This document shows, in pieces, positions 7,815-14,134 of a stretch of 16,693 nt of DNA (positions within the stretch are counted from its first letter, which is position 1; each line of letters starts with the position of its first letter). The stretch spans positions 1 through 16,693 of the forward strand of contig CAYPZL010000126.1 of the NCBI GenBank assembly GCA_964415045.1, written 5' to 3'. The notes beneath the pieces were generated by a model. That model did not search any database. It was not told the origin of the DNA and saw nothing but the letters and a program-made list of their open reading frames with translations. The translations under genes and the position numbers were made by a program. Source of the stretch: CAYPZL01 sp964415045. GTDB lineage: Bacteria > Planctomycetota > Phycisphaerae > Sedimentisphaerales > Anaerobacaceae.

Positions 7815-8858
7815 TCAACCGGTCGCCTTCGGTTCGAGTGTCAAGTCGACGAACAGCCCGGCCTTGTACTTGTGATAAGCTAAGGAAGCTACCATAACCG
7901 CGTTGTCCGTGCAATACCGTTTTGGGGCCACCAGCAGCACGCGGGGAGGGCGGCTGCTCTCGCACATGTGCTCAATGGCCGCGCGGAGCGTGCCGTTGGC
8001 GGCCACGCCTCCGCCCAGCAGGACCGTTCGGGCCCCGATCTTATCGGCGGCGCGCCGGATCTTCTTCACGAGAACGTCGATGACCGCCGCCTGGAACGAG
8101 GCGGCGATGTCGGCAATTTCCTGCTTGCTCATCGAATCGACGCGGTTTTGGCCCTTCATATCCTGGCCCCGGCAGTGGTAGAGCACCGCGGTTTTGATTC
8201 CGCTGAAGGAAAAATCCAGCGAATCTTTGCCCAGCAGAGAGCGGGGGAAGGCGATGGCTTTGGGGTCGCCCTTGCGGGCGAGGCGTTCGATGCTCGGGCC
8301 GCCGGGATAAGGCAGGTTCAGGATGGTCGCGACTTTGTCGAAGGCTTCACCCGCCGCGTCGTCAATGGTCGAGCCCAGCAGTTTCAGTTCCAGCGGCGAA
8401 TCGCATTCGTACAGGCACGTGTGTCCGCCCGAGACGATCAGCGCTACGGCGGGCAGTTCCAGCTTTTCGGCGCCGAGCAGGGCCGACTGGAGGTGGGCGT
8501 GCAGATGGTTGATCGCGATCAGGGGCTTGCCCCACATAAAGCTCAGCGTTTTGGCGGCTGTGACGCCGACGACCAGCGCGATGGTGAGGCCGGGCTGGTT
8601 GGCGATGGCGATTGCGTCGATATCGTCCCGGCCGACGCCGGCCTGCTCCAGCGCCTCTTCAATCACGGGATAGATCTTCTCTATATGGGCCCGCGAAGCG
8701 ATTTCGGGGACCACGCCGCCGTATTTCTCGTGCAGCTTCGTCTGCGAGGCGACCACGGACGATCTGACCTCGCGCCCGTCAACGACGACCGCCGCCGCCG
8801 TCTCGTCGCAGCTCGTTTCCAGCCCGAGAATCACGACTTGTTTCTCTTCATCCTTCAT
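7815..8858 (-). CDS. tsaD: tRNA N6-adenosine threonylcarbamoyltransferase TsaD
   Basis: TsaD transfers threonylcarbamoyl to A37 of ANN-decoding tRNAs as part of the t6A machinery. The 347 residues show the Kae1/Qri7/TsaD pattern: GLETSCDET (12-20), the metal ligands His118 and His122 in HLHAH, SGGHT (143-147), PYPGGPSIE near 183-191, LLGGGVAANG and the C-terminal CTDNAVM with the last metal Asp. The usual GPGL loop reads NQPGL (87-91). The ATG at 8858 precedes the family-typical N-terminus; the frame stays open far upstream, but that part is antisense to the lipoprotein gene. There is no Shine-Dalgarno. The -10 box ends 7 nt before the ATG, so the transcript may be leaderless. First gene of its operon. 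Confidence 0.95.
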   Translation of the reverse strand: MKDEEKQVVILGLETSCDETAAAVVVDGREVRSSVVASQTKLHEKYGGVVPEIASRAHIEKIYPVIEEALEQAGVGRDDIDAIAIANQPGLTIALVVGVTAAKTLSFMWGKPLIAINHLHAHLQSALLGAEKLELPAVALIVSGGHTCLYECDSPLELKLLGSTIDDAAGEAFDKVATILNLPYPGGPSIERLARKGDPKAIAFPRSLLGKDSLDFSFSGIKTAVLYHCRGQDMKGQNRVDSMSKQEIADIAASFQAAVIDVLVKKIRRAADKIGARTVLLGGGVAANGTLRAAIEHMCESSRPPRVLLVAPKRYCTDNAVMVASLAYHKYKAGLFVDLTLEPKATG

Positions 8859-8865
8859 CGCCAAG

Positions 8866-8894
8866 ATAGTAGTGGGGCTCGGCGCTTGTGTCAA
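8866..8894 (-). promoter_or_regulatory. Near-consensus promoter of tsaD
   Basis: On the minus strand an exact TTGACA (8894-8889) is 17 nt from TACTAT (8871-8866, five of six consensus bases). Only 7 nt separate the -10 from the ATG at 8858, which predicts transcription starting at or next to the A of the start codon. Confidence 0.75.
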
Positions 8895-8964
8895 CGCGCG
8901 GCGACGGTGTGGATTGCTCCGCCGCGGTGGCTCGGCCTTTCTCGGCGACGGGACATCTTCTGTA

Positions 8965-8994
8965 TTGCTCGCGTTGGCCTTGATCTGGTACCAT
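8965..8994 (+). promoter_or_regulatory. Weak candidate promoter for the lipoprotein gene
   Basis: TTGCTC (8965-8970), an 18-nt spacer and TACCAT (8989-8994). Each box matches only four of six consensus bases. It is the best plus-strand candidate I found in the divergent spacer before the GTG at 9069. Confidence 0.25.
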
Positions 8995-9015
8995 CTGCTC
9001 GTGAGAATCTCGGGT

Positions 9016-9041
9016 GGCCGGCTGTTACGAGCGGCCTTTTG
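9016..9041 (+). terminator. Terminator-like hairpin in the leader of the lipoprotein gene
   Basis: GGCC-(G)-GCT (9016-9023) pairs with AGC-GGCC (9030-9036): seven base pairs with one bulged G and a GTTACG loop, followed by TTTTGTTGT. It lies about 28 nt before the GTG start with no complete plus-strand gene behind it. It could be an attenuator, or a terminator insulating against read-through. Confidence 0.4.
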
Positions 9042-9068
9042 TTGTCTGTGCATTGGCAGGGTAGAGCA

Positions 9069-9767
9069 GTGGTGACTACGTCGAGATTGCGTGTGGCGTT
9101 GTTCGCGTGCGTTTTGGCACTCGCGGGATCGGGCTGCAAGGGTCCCGGCGGACCGGTCTACGAGCCGATTCGTCGCGACGAGGCTATCGCCATCGCGGCC
9201 AGTTACGCCCGGCATGAGTGGACTCCGACGCAGCGCAACATCCTGCATGGGCCGGACCCAGACGGTATCCGGGTCGAGACGCCGGATGCAGAGTATGTTG
9301 CATCCTGCAAACGCGAGGGCGGCTGGAAGCCCGGAGAGGTGAACGTGGGCGTGGCCTACCAGTGGGGCGGTTTCGATACGCTCGAGCAGTTCGATGCGGG
9401 GATCCGCGCCGGCAAGTACGCCGGTGATATCCATTACGAAAAGGGGCAGGTGGTCAGCGAGCACGCCGTGGGCGTGGATTGTTCCGGCTTCGTCTCGCGC
9501 TGCTGGCGGTTGCCCGAGCAGCATTCGACACGGACTCTCGCAAGCGCCTGCGTGCCGCTGAGCGATCCCCGAGAGCTCAAGAGGGGCGATATCCTCAACA
9601 AGTACGACCAGCACGTCGTTCTCTTCCATGAATTCATAGACGCGAGCAAGTCGCGCTTCCGCTGCTATGAGGCGACCGGCAGCAAGGTCAGCGCGACCGA
9701 GCGCGTCCTCGATGAGATGCTCGACGACGGCTACCAGGCGCTGCGGTACAAGCATATTCTGGATTGA
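9069..9767 (+). CDS. Probable lipoprotein with NlpC/P60-type cysteine peptidase fold
   Basis: A 232-residue exported protein of unknown exact role, probably cutting peptidoglycan peptides or a related amide. The N-terminus has Arg residues, a hydrophobic stretch and a lipobox-like AGSGC (Cys23); the lipobox is weak because Gly rather than Leu is at -3. The fold is suggested by AYQWGG (96-101), the nucleophile motif VDCSGFV (136-142, Cys138), and QHVVLF (181-186, His182), the usual Cys-then-His order. Between the WGG and DCSG motifs are about 35 residues, where classical NlpC/P60 enzymes have only a few. GTG at 9069 has AGGG 7 nt upstream; a second GTG follows directly. It is divergent from tsaD and stands alone. 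Confidence 0.65.
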   Translation: MVTTSRLRVALFACVLALAGSGCKGPGGPVYEPIRRDEAIAIAASYARHEWTPTQRNILHGPDPDGIRVETPDAEYVASCKREGGWKPGEVNVGVAYQWGGFDTLEQFDAGIRAGKYAGDIHYEKGQVVSEHAVGVDCSGFVSRCWRLPEQHSTRTLASACVPLSDPRELKRGDILNKYDQHVVLFHEFIDASKSRFRCYEATGSKVSATERVLDEMLDDGYQALRYKHILD

Positions 9768-9826
9768 CGCAGGCCGACACGGTAAGATGAAAACACCGTC
9801 CCATTACCAATGTTTTGCGAGGTCAT

Positions 9827-10369
9827 ATGGAACAGACGCCTGTGATGGAGGTTAGGCCGGTGGTGGTGCCGGCGCAGTTTTTCGTCGGCGGGCCGCTGGC
9901 GGCGGGTCTCTTCGCCTTGTTTCCCGGTATGTTCGTTTTCGTCGGCAGCAACATCATCGCCGCTATCGCGGGACGGGACATGTTCGACGGTCCCTTCGTG
10001 TGGCCCGGCCTGATCGCGTACGTGCTGGGATTTGCCGTCGCGCTGTACTTGGCGTATCTGAAGATGTTCCAGGAACCGCTGCGGACGTCCTACACCGTGT
10101 TCAAGGACCGCCTCGAATACGACGAGGGCTTCCTGACGCGCCACCGCCGCACGCTCGTTTTCGATCAGGTCATCGACGTCCACCTGACCGAGGGCATCCT
10201 CCAGCAGACCAAGGGGGCCGGGACGGTCGTTCTGGTCACGCAGCAGTTGGTCTCGTCCGGCGAGGCCCACCTGTCGAACCGGCAAATCGCCCTGCGCAAC
10301 GTCCCCGAGCCGCGCAAGGTCTACGACCTCGTCCGCTCGCTGGCCCTGGACAAGAACCGCGACGAATGA
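9827..10369 (+). CDS. Two-TM bacterial PH-domain membrane protein
   Basis: A 180-residue membrane protein. Hydrophobic segments at about residues 18-46 and 61-82 form a membrane hairpin. The rest is cytosolic and resembles the bPH2 (YdbS-like) pleckstrin-homology fold: YTVFKDRLEYDEGFLTRHRR, then the VIDVHLTEGILQQ strand-turn and GAGTVVLVT. Such domains are common in small bacterial membrane proteins of poorly known function. The ATG at 9827 has GAGG only 4 nt upstream, which is short; an in-frame TTG at 9815 is an alternative. It follows the lipoprotein gene by 59 nt. Function cannot be named from the sequence. Confidence 0.7.
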   Translation: MEQTPVMEVRPVVVPAQFFVGGPLAAGLFALFPGMFVFVGSNIIAAIAGRDMFDGPFVWPGLIAYVLGFAVALYLAYLKMFQEPLRTSYTVFKDRLEYDEGFLTRHRRTLVFDQVIDVHLTEGILQQTKGAGTVVLVTQQLVSSGEAHLSNRQIALRNVPEPRKVYDLVRSLALDKNRDE

Positions 10370-10464
10370 TGTGCCATGGTGGAATGAGGGGCGTTTGTGA
10401 CGCTGTCACCGCATAGTGAGCGAAGTGTCAACAAACCGTATTGATGTTTGGATGGGTAGCGGGC

Positions 10465-11043
10465 ATGGCGACAATCGGCAAGCAGCGAGCGATGCGAAGC
10501 CGGCGCCAGTGGCGGGCGTGGCTCCAGAAGAATCACGCCAGCGAGAAGGAGTTGTGGGTCGTCTTCTACAAGAAGCACACGGGCAAGGCGAGCGTCGCCT
10601 ATGACGAGGCGGTGGAGGAGGCCTTGTGTTTCGGGTGGATCGACGGGATCATCAAGCGCATCGACGACGAACAACACATGAGACGTTTCTCGCCGCGGCG
10701 CAGGAACAGCGTGTGGTCTGAGCTGAACAAAGAGCGTGCCCGCCGAATGATCGCGGAAGGCCGGATGACCGAGGCGGGTCTGGCCAGGGTCGCGGAGGCC
10801 AAGGAGAACGGCCGATGGGAAGGCGCTGCGGTTGAAAGACCGGAGCCGCAAGTTCCGCCCGAGTTAAAGGAGACGCTGGCCAGGAACGCGCGGGCCCGGC
10901 GCCATTTTGAGAACCTGGCCCCTTCCTATCGCCGGCATTTCATCTACTGGATCGCCACCGCCAAGCGCGACGACACCCGCCGCAAGCGAACCGCCGAGGC
11001 CGTCGAATTGCTCGTGCAGAACAAGAAGCCGGGACTGAAATAG
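10465..11043 (+). CDS. YdeI/OmpD-associated family protein
   Basis: A 192-residue soluble protein of the YdeI/OmpD-associated family. The core is YDEAVEEALCFGWIDG, then RRFSPRR and SVWSELN, followed by an IAEGRM helix and a C-terminal all-helical segment (FENLAPSYRRHFIYWI, then AKRDDTRRKR and AVELL) typical of the OmpD-associated region. Members have been linked loosely to bacteriocin or stress resistance, but no biochemical activity is established. ATG at 10465 is chosen because the family begins shortly before the RxxWRAWL segment; TTG at 10441 and ATG at 10444 are in-frame alternatives. It lies 95 nt after the PH-domain gene. Confidence 0.82.
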   Translation: MATIGKQRAMRSRRQWRAWLQKNHASEKELWVVFYKKHTGKASVAYDEAVEEALCFGWIDGIIKRIDDEQHMRRFSPRRRNSVWSELNKERARRMIAEGRMTEAGLARVAEAKENGRWEGAAVERPEPQVPPELKETLARNARARRHFENLAPSYRRHFIYWIATAKRDDTRRKRTAEAVELLVQNKKPGLK

Positions 11044-11089
11044 ACGCCGGTCGCTGGCGCCGCAGACCCAACGTGCAGAGGAAATGAAG

Positions 11090-11509
11090 ATGCCTACGCA
11101 GCAATATCCGGAACCGACGGTGGGAGCGCTGATCTTCAATGCCCAAGGCAAGCTCTTTCTCATGCAGTCGCACAAGTGGAAGGGCAAGTACGTTCTCCCG
11201 GGCGGGCACATCGAGCTGGGCGAGCGCATGCTGGACGCTTTGAAGCGGGAGGTCAAGGAGGAAACGAATCTCGACATCCACGACGTCGAGTTCGTGTGCT
11301 TCCAGGAGTTCGTTTACGACGACCGGTTCTGGCAGCACCGGCACTTCATCTTCTTCGATTACGCCTGCAAGACCGACTCGACGGACGTCAGGCTTAACTC
11401 CGAAGCCCAGTCGTACGTCTGGGTCACGCTTGAAGAGGCGTCCGAGCTTCCGGTCGAGCACTACACCCGTAATGCCATCGCAGAATATCTCAAACGCGTG
11501 GAGGGGTAG
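11090..11509 (+). CDS. Nudix hydrolase
   Basis: A 139-residue hydrolase of nucleoside-diphosphate-X compounds. The Nudix box runs from Gly39 to Leu61: GHIELGE, then REVKEETNL, with the catalytic Arg-Glu and Glu-Glu in place and Asn replacing the last Gly. The N-terminal TVGALIF and GKYVLPGGH strands are standard. Substrate cannot be told from the sequence; the short length resembles MutT or ADP-ribose-type members. ATG at 11090 is preferred to ATG at 11084 because AGAGG lies 8 nt before it and overlaps the earlier codon too closely. The GNAT gene starts 6 nt after its stop codon, so the two are co-transcribed. Confidence 0.9.
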   Translation: MPTQQYPEPTVGALIFNAQGKLFLMQSHKWKGKYVLPGGHIELGERMLDALKREVKEETNLDIHDVEFVCFQEFVYDDRFWQHRHFIFFDYACKTDSTDVRLNSEAQSYVWVTLEEASELPVEHYTRNAIAEYLKRVEG

Positions 11510-11515
11510 TCGGAC

Positions 11516-12055
11516 ATGGTCGAGATCAGAGAGATTCGCCCATCGGACGCCGCGTTGCTCCGCGACCTGCACCTGCGGATGTACGCGGACGCACCCGATG
11601 CTTTCAGCGAGACGCTGGCGCAAGCCGAGGCCATGACCGCGCCTGATTGGCAGGCCCGAGCCGAGCGCTTCGCCGGGACGTCCGACGCCGTCGCTTTCGT
11701 GGCGATCCGGGAGGGGAAGGCGATTGGTTTTATCGCCGGTTTCGTCGGACGCTGGCGCGACGGCGCGATGCGCCGCGATGCCCGAGAGACGGCGACGATG
11801 GCAAAAGCCTGGGTCGATCCGGACCATCGCCGTAGAGGCGTCGGCCGGGCGCTGGCGAGCGCCGTGGAATCCTGGGCGATCCCAAAAAGAGCCCGCGTCC
11901 TCGAAGTGCAGGTCACCGAGAACAACGCTCCCGCCATCGCGTTCTACGAGAAGCTCGCCTTCCGCGACACCGGACGTCGCGAGCCCTTGCTCTCCAATCC
12001 GACTTTGCAGATACACTTTTTGAGCCGGCCGCTGCCGCGAACGGAGCGAGTTTGA
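11516..12055 (+). CDS. GNAT-family N-acetyltransferase
   Basis: A 179-residue acetyl-CoA-dependent transferase. GNAT motif A with the CoA pyrophosphate loop is AWVDPDHRRRGVGRAL (98-113, R/Q-x-x-G-x-G/A as RRRGVG), and motif B is ENNAPAIAFYEKLAF (135-149), where Tyr144 is the usual general-acid position. The N-terminal IREIRPSDAALLRDL is also typical. The target (protein N-terminus, amine or antibiotic) cannot be predicted. GAGGGG, lying across the end of the Nudix gene, is 9 nt before the ATG. Its TGA stop overlaps the first codon of the FG-GAP fragment behind it, which suggests a junction with foreign or rearranged DNA right after the gene. Confidence 0.9.
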   Translation: MVEIREIRPSDAALLRDLHLRMYADAPDAFSETLAQAEAMTAPDWQARAERFAGTSDAVAFVAIREGKAIGFIAGFVGRWRDGAMRRDARETATMAKAWVDPDHRRRGVGRALASAVESWAIPKRARVLEVQVTENNAPAIAFYEKLAFRDTGRREPLLSNPTLQIHFLSRPLPRTERV

Positions 12056-12201
12056 AGTGGACCCACTTCACCATCGCCGACCCTTTGGGCGGCTCATCCT
12101 GGGGAACCGGCGGAATTGCGTTGGCCGACTTCGACGGCGACGGCGACATCGTCACCAAAATCTGGAACAAAGACGGCCCTACTACCGCATTTCAGAAATA
12201 G
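12052..12201 (+). pseudogene. FG-GAP/VCBS-repeat protein fragment
   Basis: An open frame of 49 codons reads WTHFTIADPLGG, then GTGGIALADFDGDGD and IVTKIWNKDGPT before a TAG. The ALADFDGDGD core is the calcium-binding loop of FG-GAP/VCBS beta-propeller repeats, which occur as many copies in large secreted proteins. Here there is one repeat, no signal peptide and no proper start codon (TTG overlapping the GNAT stop). The loop also appears to have lost two residues before IV. I read it as a remnant of a larger surface protein gene, not a working gene. Confidence 0.55.
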
Positions 12202-12276
12202 TTCGACTATGTAAAGATTTCAGAGCAGGTAGTTCGATAAGGGTAATGCAAGAAACAGTAAGGAACTTGGATATGA

Positions 12277-12465
12277 CAGCACTGGCTTCACCGTCCCGAT
12301 CCGGATTTCTCTTCCAAGATGAAGGACATTGTCGAATTGTACCTCAATGCCCTGCGCCTGTACGAGAGGGGCGAGATCGTCCTGTCGGTCGACGAGAAGA
12401 CCTCCATCCAAGCCCTGGGCCGGAGATACCCCCATAAGGCTGTGAAGGGCGGAGTGAAAGTGTAG
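12277..12465 (+). pseudogene. IS630-family transposase fragment
   Basis: The frame from just after a TGA at 12274 to the TAG at 12463-12465 gives about 62 residues: WLHRPDPDF, KMKDIVELYLN, RLYERGEIVLSVDEKTSIQAL and RRYP. LSVDEKTSIQAL is the segment around the first catalytic Asp of IS630-type DDE transposases, and the PDPDF-KM-D-LYLN lead-in is also typical. The N-terminal HTH domain and the remaining two acidic residues are missing, and the REFEY-type segment expected next is absent. No intact terminal repeats or TA duplication were seen. It is a dead fragment of an insertion sequence. Confidence 0.75.
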
Positions 12466-12674
12466 CGCCTGGCGGGGATAGAGAAGAGGAAACACGCGGA
12501 AAGACGTCGCAAACAGGGAGCTGAGCCTGAAGATTAGGCAGCGCACTTTCACCGCACTTGCGCGGGGGCGTTCTTTCATCTTTCTGTGTGGCTTTTTTGC
12601 CGCCGTAATCGTTGTTTCGGCACTTTCTCTACTTTTCTCACTTGCATTGCTGCAGCCTCGGGTAAGATCGCGGC

Positions 12675-12726
12675 ATCATACGAAACGCCACCAGACGAAA
12701 AGGTGGAGAATTCCAGGTTGTATGAT
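12675..12726. repeat. Nested inverted repeat (possible hairpin)
   Basis: Outer arms ATCATAC (12675-12681) and GTATGAT (12720-12726) enclose inner arms CCACC (12688-12692) and GGTGG (12702-12706) with a 9-nt loop. It lies in a stretch with no recognised gene. Confidence 0.5.
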
Positions 12727-12731
12727 CGCAT

Positions 12732-12743
12732 GCCAATATTGGC
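12732..12743. repeat. Perfect 12-bp palindrome
   Basis: GCCAATATTGGC reads the same on both strands. It lies 5 nt from the nested inverted repeat. It could be a protein-binding site or an insertion-element end; no gene next to it explains it. Confidence 0.5.
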
Positions 12744-12840
12744 GGTGCGACTGAGCCGCAGACCGACAAGACGTTTTGTTGGATGCCGTAATGACGCATG
12801 ACGGTGACAACATGAACACTACGGCCGCCGAGATGAAGAG

Positions 12841-12945
12841 ATGATCGTCGAAAGAGATTCTGTGCGCTATGTGGGTCCGGCTATGATGACGGACGCCGAG
12901 TGCATTCGGTACTTGCGGATCGATACGCTGGAGCTGGCCCGGTAG
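12841..12945 (+). pseudogene. Small ORF, possible truncated HTH/excisionase-like fragment
   Basis: A 34-codon frame from ATG to TAG ends in MTDAECIRYLRIDTLELAR. The MTxxECIRYLRID pattern resembles the first helix pair of excisionase or MerR-like DNA-binding domains, which normally continue with a second helix and a wing; here the frame stops first. The upstream GAAG is a poor Shine-Dalgarno. The tandem 11-bp duplication begins inside the stop codon. The family guess is from pattern memory only and is uncertain; it could also be a chance frame. Confidence 0.35.
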
Positions 12946-12965
12946 GTACGTATGAGGTACGTATG
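12944..12965. repeat. Tandem direct repeat, 2 x 11 bp
   Basis: AGGTACGTATG occurs twice head to tail (12944-12954 and 12955-12965). The first copy overlaps the stop codon of the small ORF. It may be a slippage duplication or a trace of an excision event. Confidence 0.8.
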
Positions 12966-13047
12966 GACCCTTTTCTGGGAAGAACCGGGTAGTCGGATAT
13001 GAGCCTACGGTGTGGCAAGTCATTATCCTATCTGTCTTTAGGCTGAC

Positions 13048-13120
13048 TGAGAGTGTTGGGACTCGAACCCAAGACCTACGGCTTAAAAGGCCGTTGCTCT
13101 ACCGACTGAGCTACACTCCC
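13048..13120 (-). tRNA. tRNA-Lys (anticodon UUU)
   Basis: The minus strand folds as a complete cloverleaf of 73 nt. The acceptor is GGGAGTG with CACTCTC (one G-U pair), the D arm GCTC/GAGC, the anticodon stem ACGGC/GCCGT with loop CTTTTAA (anticodon TTT), a 5-nt variable loop, and the T arm TTGGG/CCCAA with TTCGAGT. The discriminator is A, and CCA is not encoded. UUU reads both lysine codons AAA and AAG and is a natural t6A substrate of TsaD, encoded in the same window. Confidence 0.97.
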
Positions 13121-13141
13121 GTGTGCTTCTCAAGGGGCCGT

Positions 13142-13171
13142 ACTATAACAGCTTTCCAATTCTGATGTCAA
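13142..13171 (-). promoter_or_regulatory. Promoter of tRNA-Lys
   Basis: On the minus strand an exact TTGACA (13171-13166) is 18 nt from TATAGT (13147-13142). Predicted start is near 13135, about 15 nt before the mature tRNA 5' end. Confidence 0.7.
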
Positions 13172-13350
13172 ACACTTTCACCGTTGAGAGGTTATCACCG
13201 GCAGCCCGGCCTGTTTTTTGCCGATACTTCGCTTTCAGCGGCCCATCCAAATGGTCGATACGTTCCATGTAGGAATGTGTTCTCCTGTTGGTAATATCGG
13301 ACGGGGGCGATGGCCGGTCCTGATATGCGGCTTGCTCGCGGCGGCCATGG

Positions 13351-13379
13351 TTGACCACGATGCCCTGGACAGGTAGAAT
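13351..13379 (+). promoter_or_regulatory. Promoter of the rmlACDB operon
   Basis: TTGACC (13351-13356) is separated by exactly 17 nt from TAGAAT (13374-13379). Predicted start is near 13386, giving a leader of about 20 nt that carries TTGGAG before the rmlA ATG. It is divergent from the tRNA-Lys promoter about 180 bp away; I see no gene in between. Confidence 0.72.
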
Positions 13380-13405
13380 TTGCCGATCTCTTGGAGATTT
13401 CGACG

Positions 13406-14134
13406 ATGACGAACTTACGAGGAGTTGTTCTTGCCGGGGGGACGGGTTCGCGTTTGCGGCCCCTGACAAAGGTGACCAACAAGCACCTGCTCCCGGTCGG
13501 GCGCAAGCCCATGATCTACTACCCGATTGGGAAGCTCACGGGCATTGGAATCGAGGAGATCCTGATCGTCACGGGGCTGGAGCACATGGGCGACGTGGTC
13601 GGCCTGTTAGGTTCGGGCAAGGATCTTGGCTGCCGGTTCACGTACAAGGTCCAGGATGAGGCCGGCGGCATCGCCCAGGCCCTGGCGCTGGCGGAGAATT
13701 TCGCCAACGGGCAGTCGCTGGCGGTGATCCTGGGCGACAATATTTTCCAGGCGAGCCTCAAAGAACACGCCGAGAGGTTTATCGAGCAGAAAGGCGGAGC
13801 CCGGCTGCTGTTGCAGCAGGTATCCGATCCTCATCGGTTCGGCGTGGCCGAGATACGGGACGGAAAGGTGCTGGGCATTGAAGAGAAACCGAAAGAACCA
13901 AAGTCCGATTATGCCATTACGGGGGTGTATTTTTACGACGCCTCGGTTTTTGACATCATTCGGACGTTGACACCTTCGGCTCGCGGGGAGCTGGAGATCA
14001 CGGATGTCAACAACGCCTATATCGACAAGGGGCAGATGTCCTATGATTTTCTCGAAGGCTGGTGGACGGATGCCGGCACGTTCGATTCCTTGATGCGGGC
14101 CAACGAACTGGTAATGGGAGAACCGCCGGAATGA
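13406..14134 (+). CDS. rmlA: Glucose-1-phosphate thymidylyltransferase (short form)
   Basis: It makes dTDP-glucose from glucose-1-phosphate and dTTP, the first step to dTDP-L-rhamnose. The signature loop is LAGGTGSRLRPLT (9-21), followed by NKHLLPVGRKPMIYYP. Asp111 in LGDNIF is the metal ligand, EEKPKEP (159-165) holds the sugar-contacting Glu-Lys, and GWWTDAGTFDSL is at 218-229. At 242 residues it lacks the C-terminal extension of the roughly 290-residue enteric RmlA, which forms part of the allosteric dTDP-rhamnose site, so feedback control may differ. The ATG at 13406 has GGAG at 9 nt. Its stop overlaps the rmlC start as ATGA. The next three genes fix its role. Confidence 0.92.
   Translation: MTNLRGVVLAGGTGSRLRPLTKVTNKHLLPVGRKPMIYYPIGKLTGIGIEEILIVTGLEHMGDVVGLLGSGKDLGCRFTYKVQDEAGGIAQALALAENFANGQSLAVILGDNIFQASLKEHAERFIEQKGGARLLLQQVSDPHRFGVAEIRDGKVLGIEEKPKEPKSDYAITGVYFYDASVFDIIRTLTPSARGELEITDVNNAYIDKGQMSYDFLEGWWTDAGTFDSLMRANELVMGEPPE

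Larger units (their letters stand above)
12466..12840. other. Gene-free stretch with inverted repeats
   Basis: I see no convincing gene here. The transposase frame continues after its stop as a short basic stretch (EKRKHAERRRKQ) to another stop near 12535. The rest is lower in GC than the surroundings and holds the nested inverted repeat at 12675-12726 and the palindrome at 12732-12743. A 71-codon open frame at 12586-12801 has no recognisable features. It is probably relic DNA between the insertion-sequence fragment and the tRNA gene. Confidence 0.6.

Noticed and set aside
7968..9068. Upstream extension of the lipoprotein frame
   Set aside because: It is antisense to tsaD. The signal peptide and Shine-Dalgarno place the start at 9069.
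8859..9755. Long N-terminal extension of the TsaD frame, to 646 codons
   Set aside because: It is antisense to the lipoprotein gene, lacks family features and is cut off by a near-consensus promoter directly before the TsaD ATG.
12586..12801. 71-codon plus-strand open frame in the relic zone
   Set aside because: GTG start without a Shine-Dalgarno, no recognisable pattern, and it runs through the inverted repeats.
13048..13120. tRNA-Lys as an active integration site
   Set aside because: I looked for a second copy of its 3' end and for an integrase gene and found neither in the window.
12546..13183. CACTTTCACCG present both after the IS630 fragment and upstream of tRNA-Lys
   Set aside because: Eleven bases, with no extended similarity on either side. 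It could be chance and does not form a recognisable attachment-site pair.
13143..13469. 108-codon minus-strand open frame between tRNA-Lys and rmlA
   Set aside because: It overlaps the tRNA promoter and the rmlA start, has no motif and no Shine-Dalgarno that I could see.
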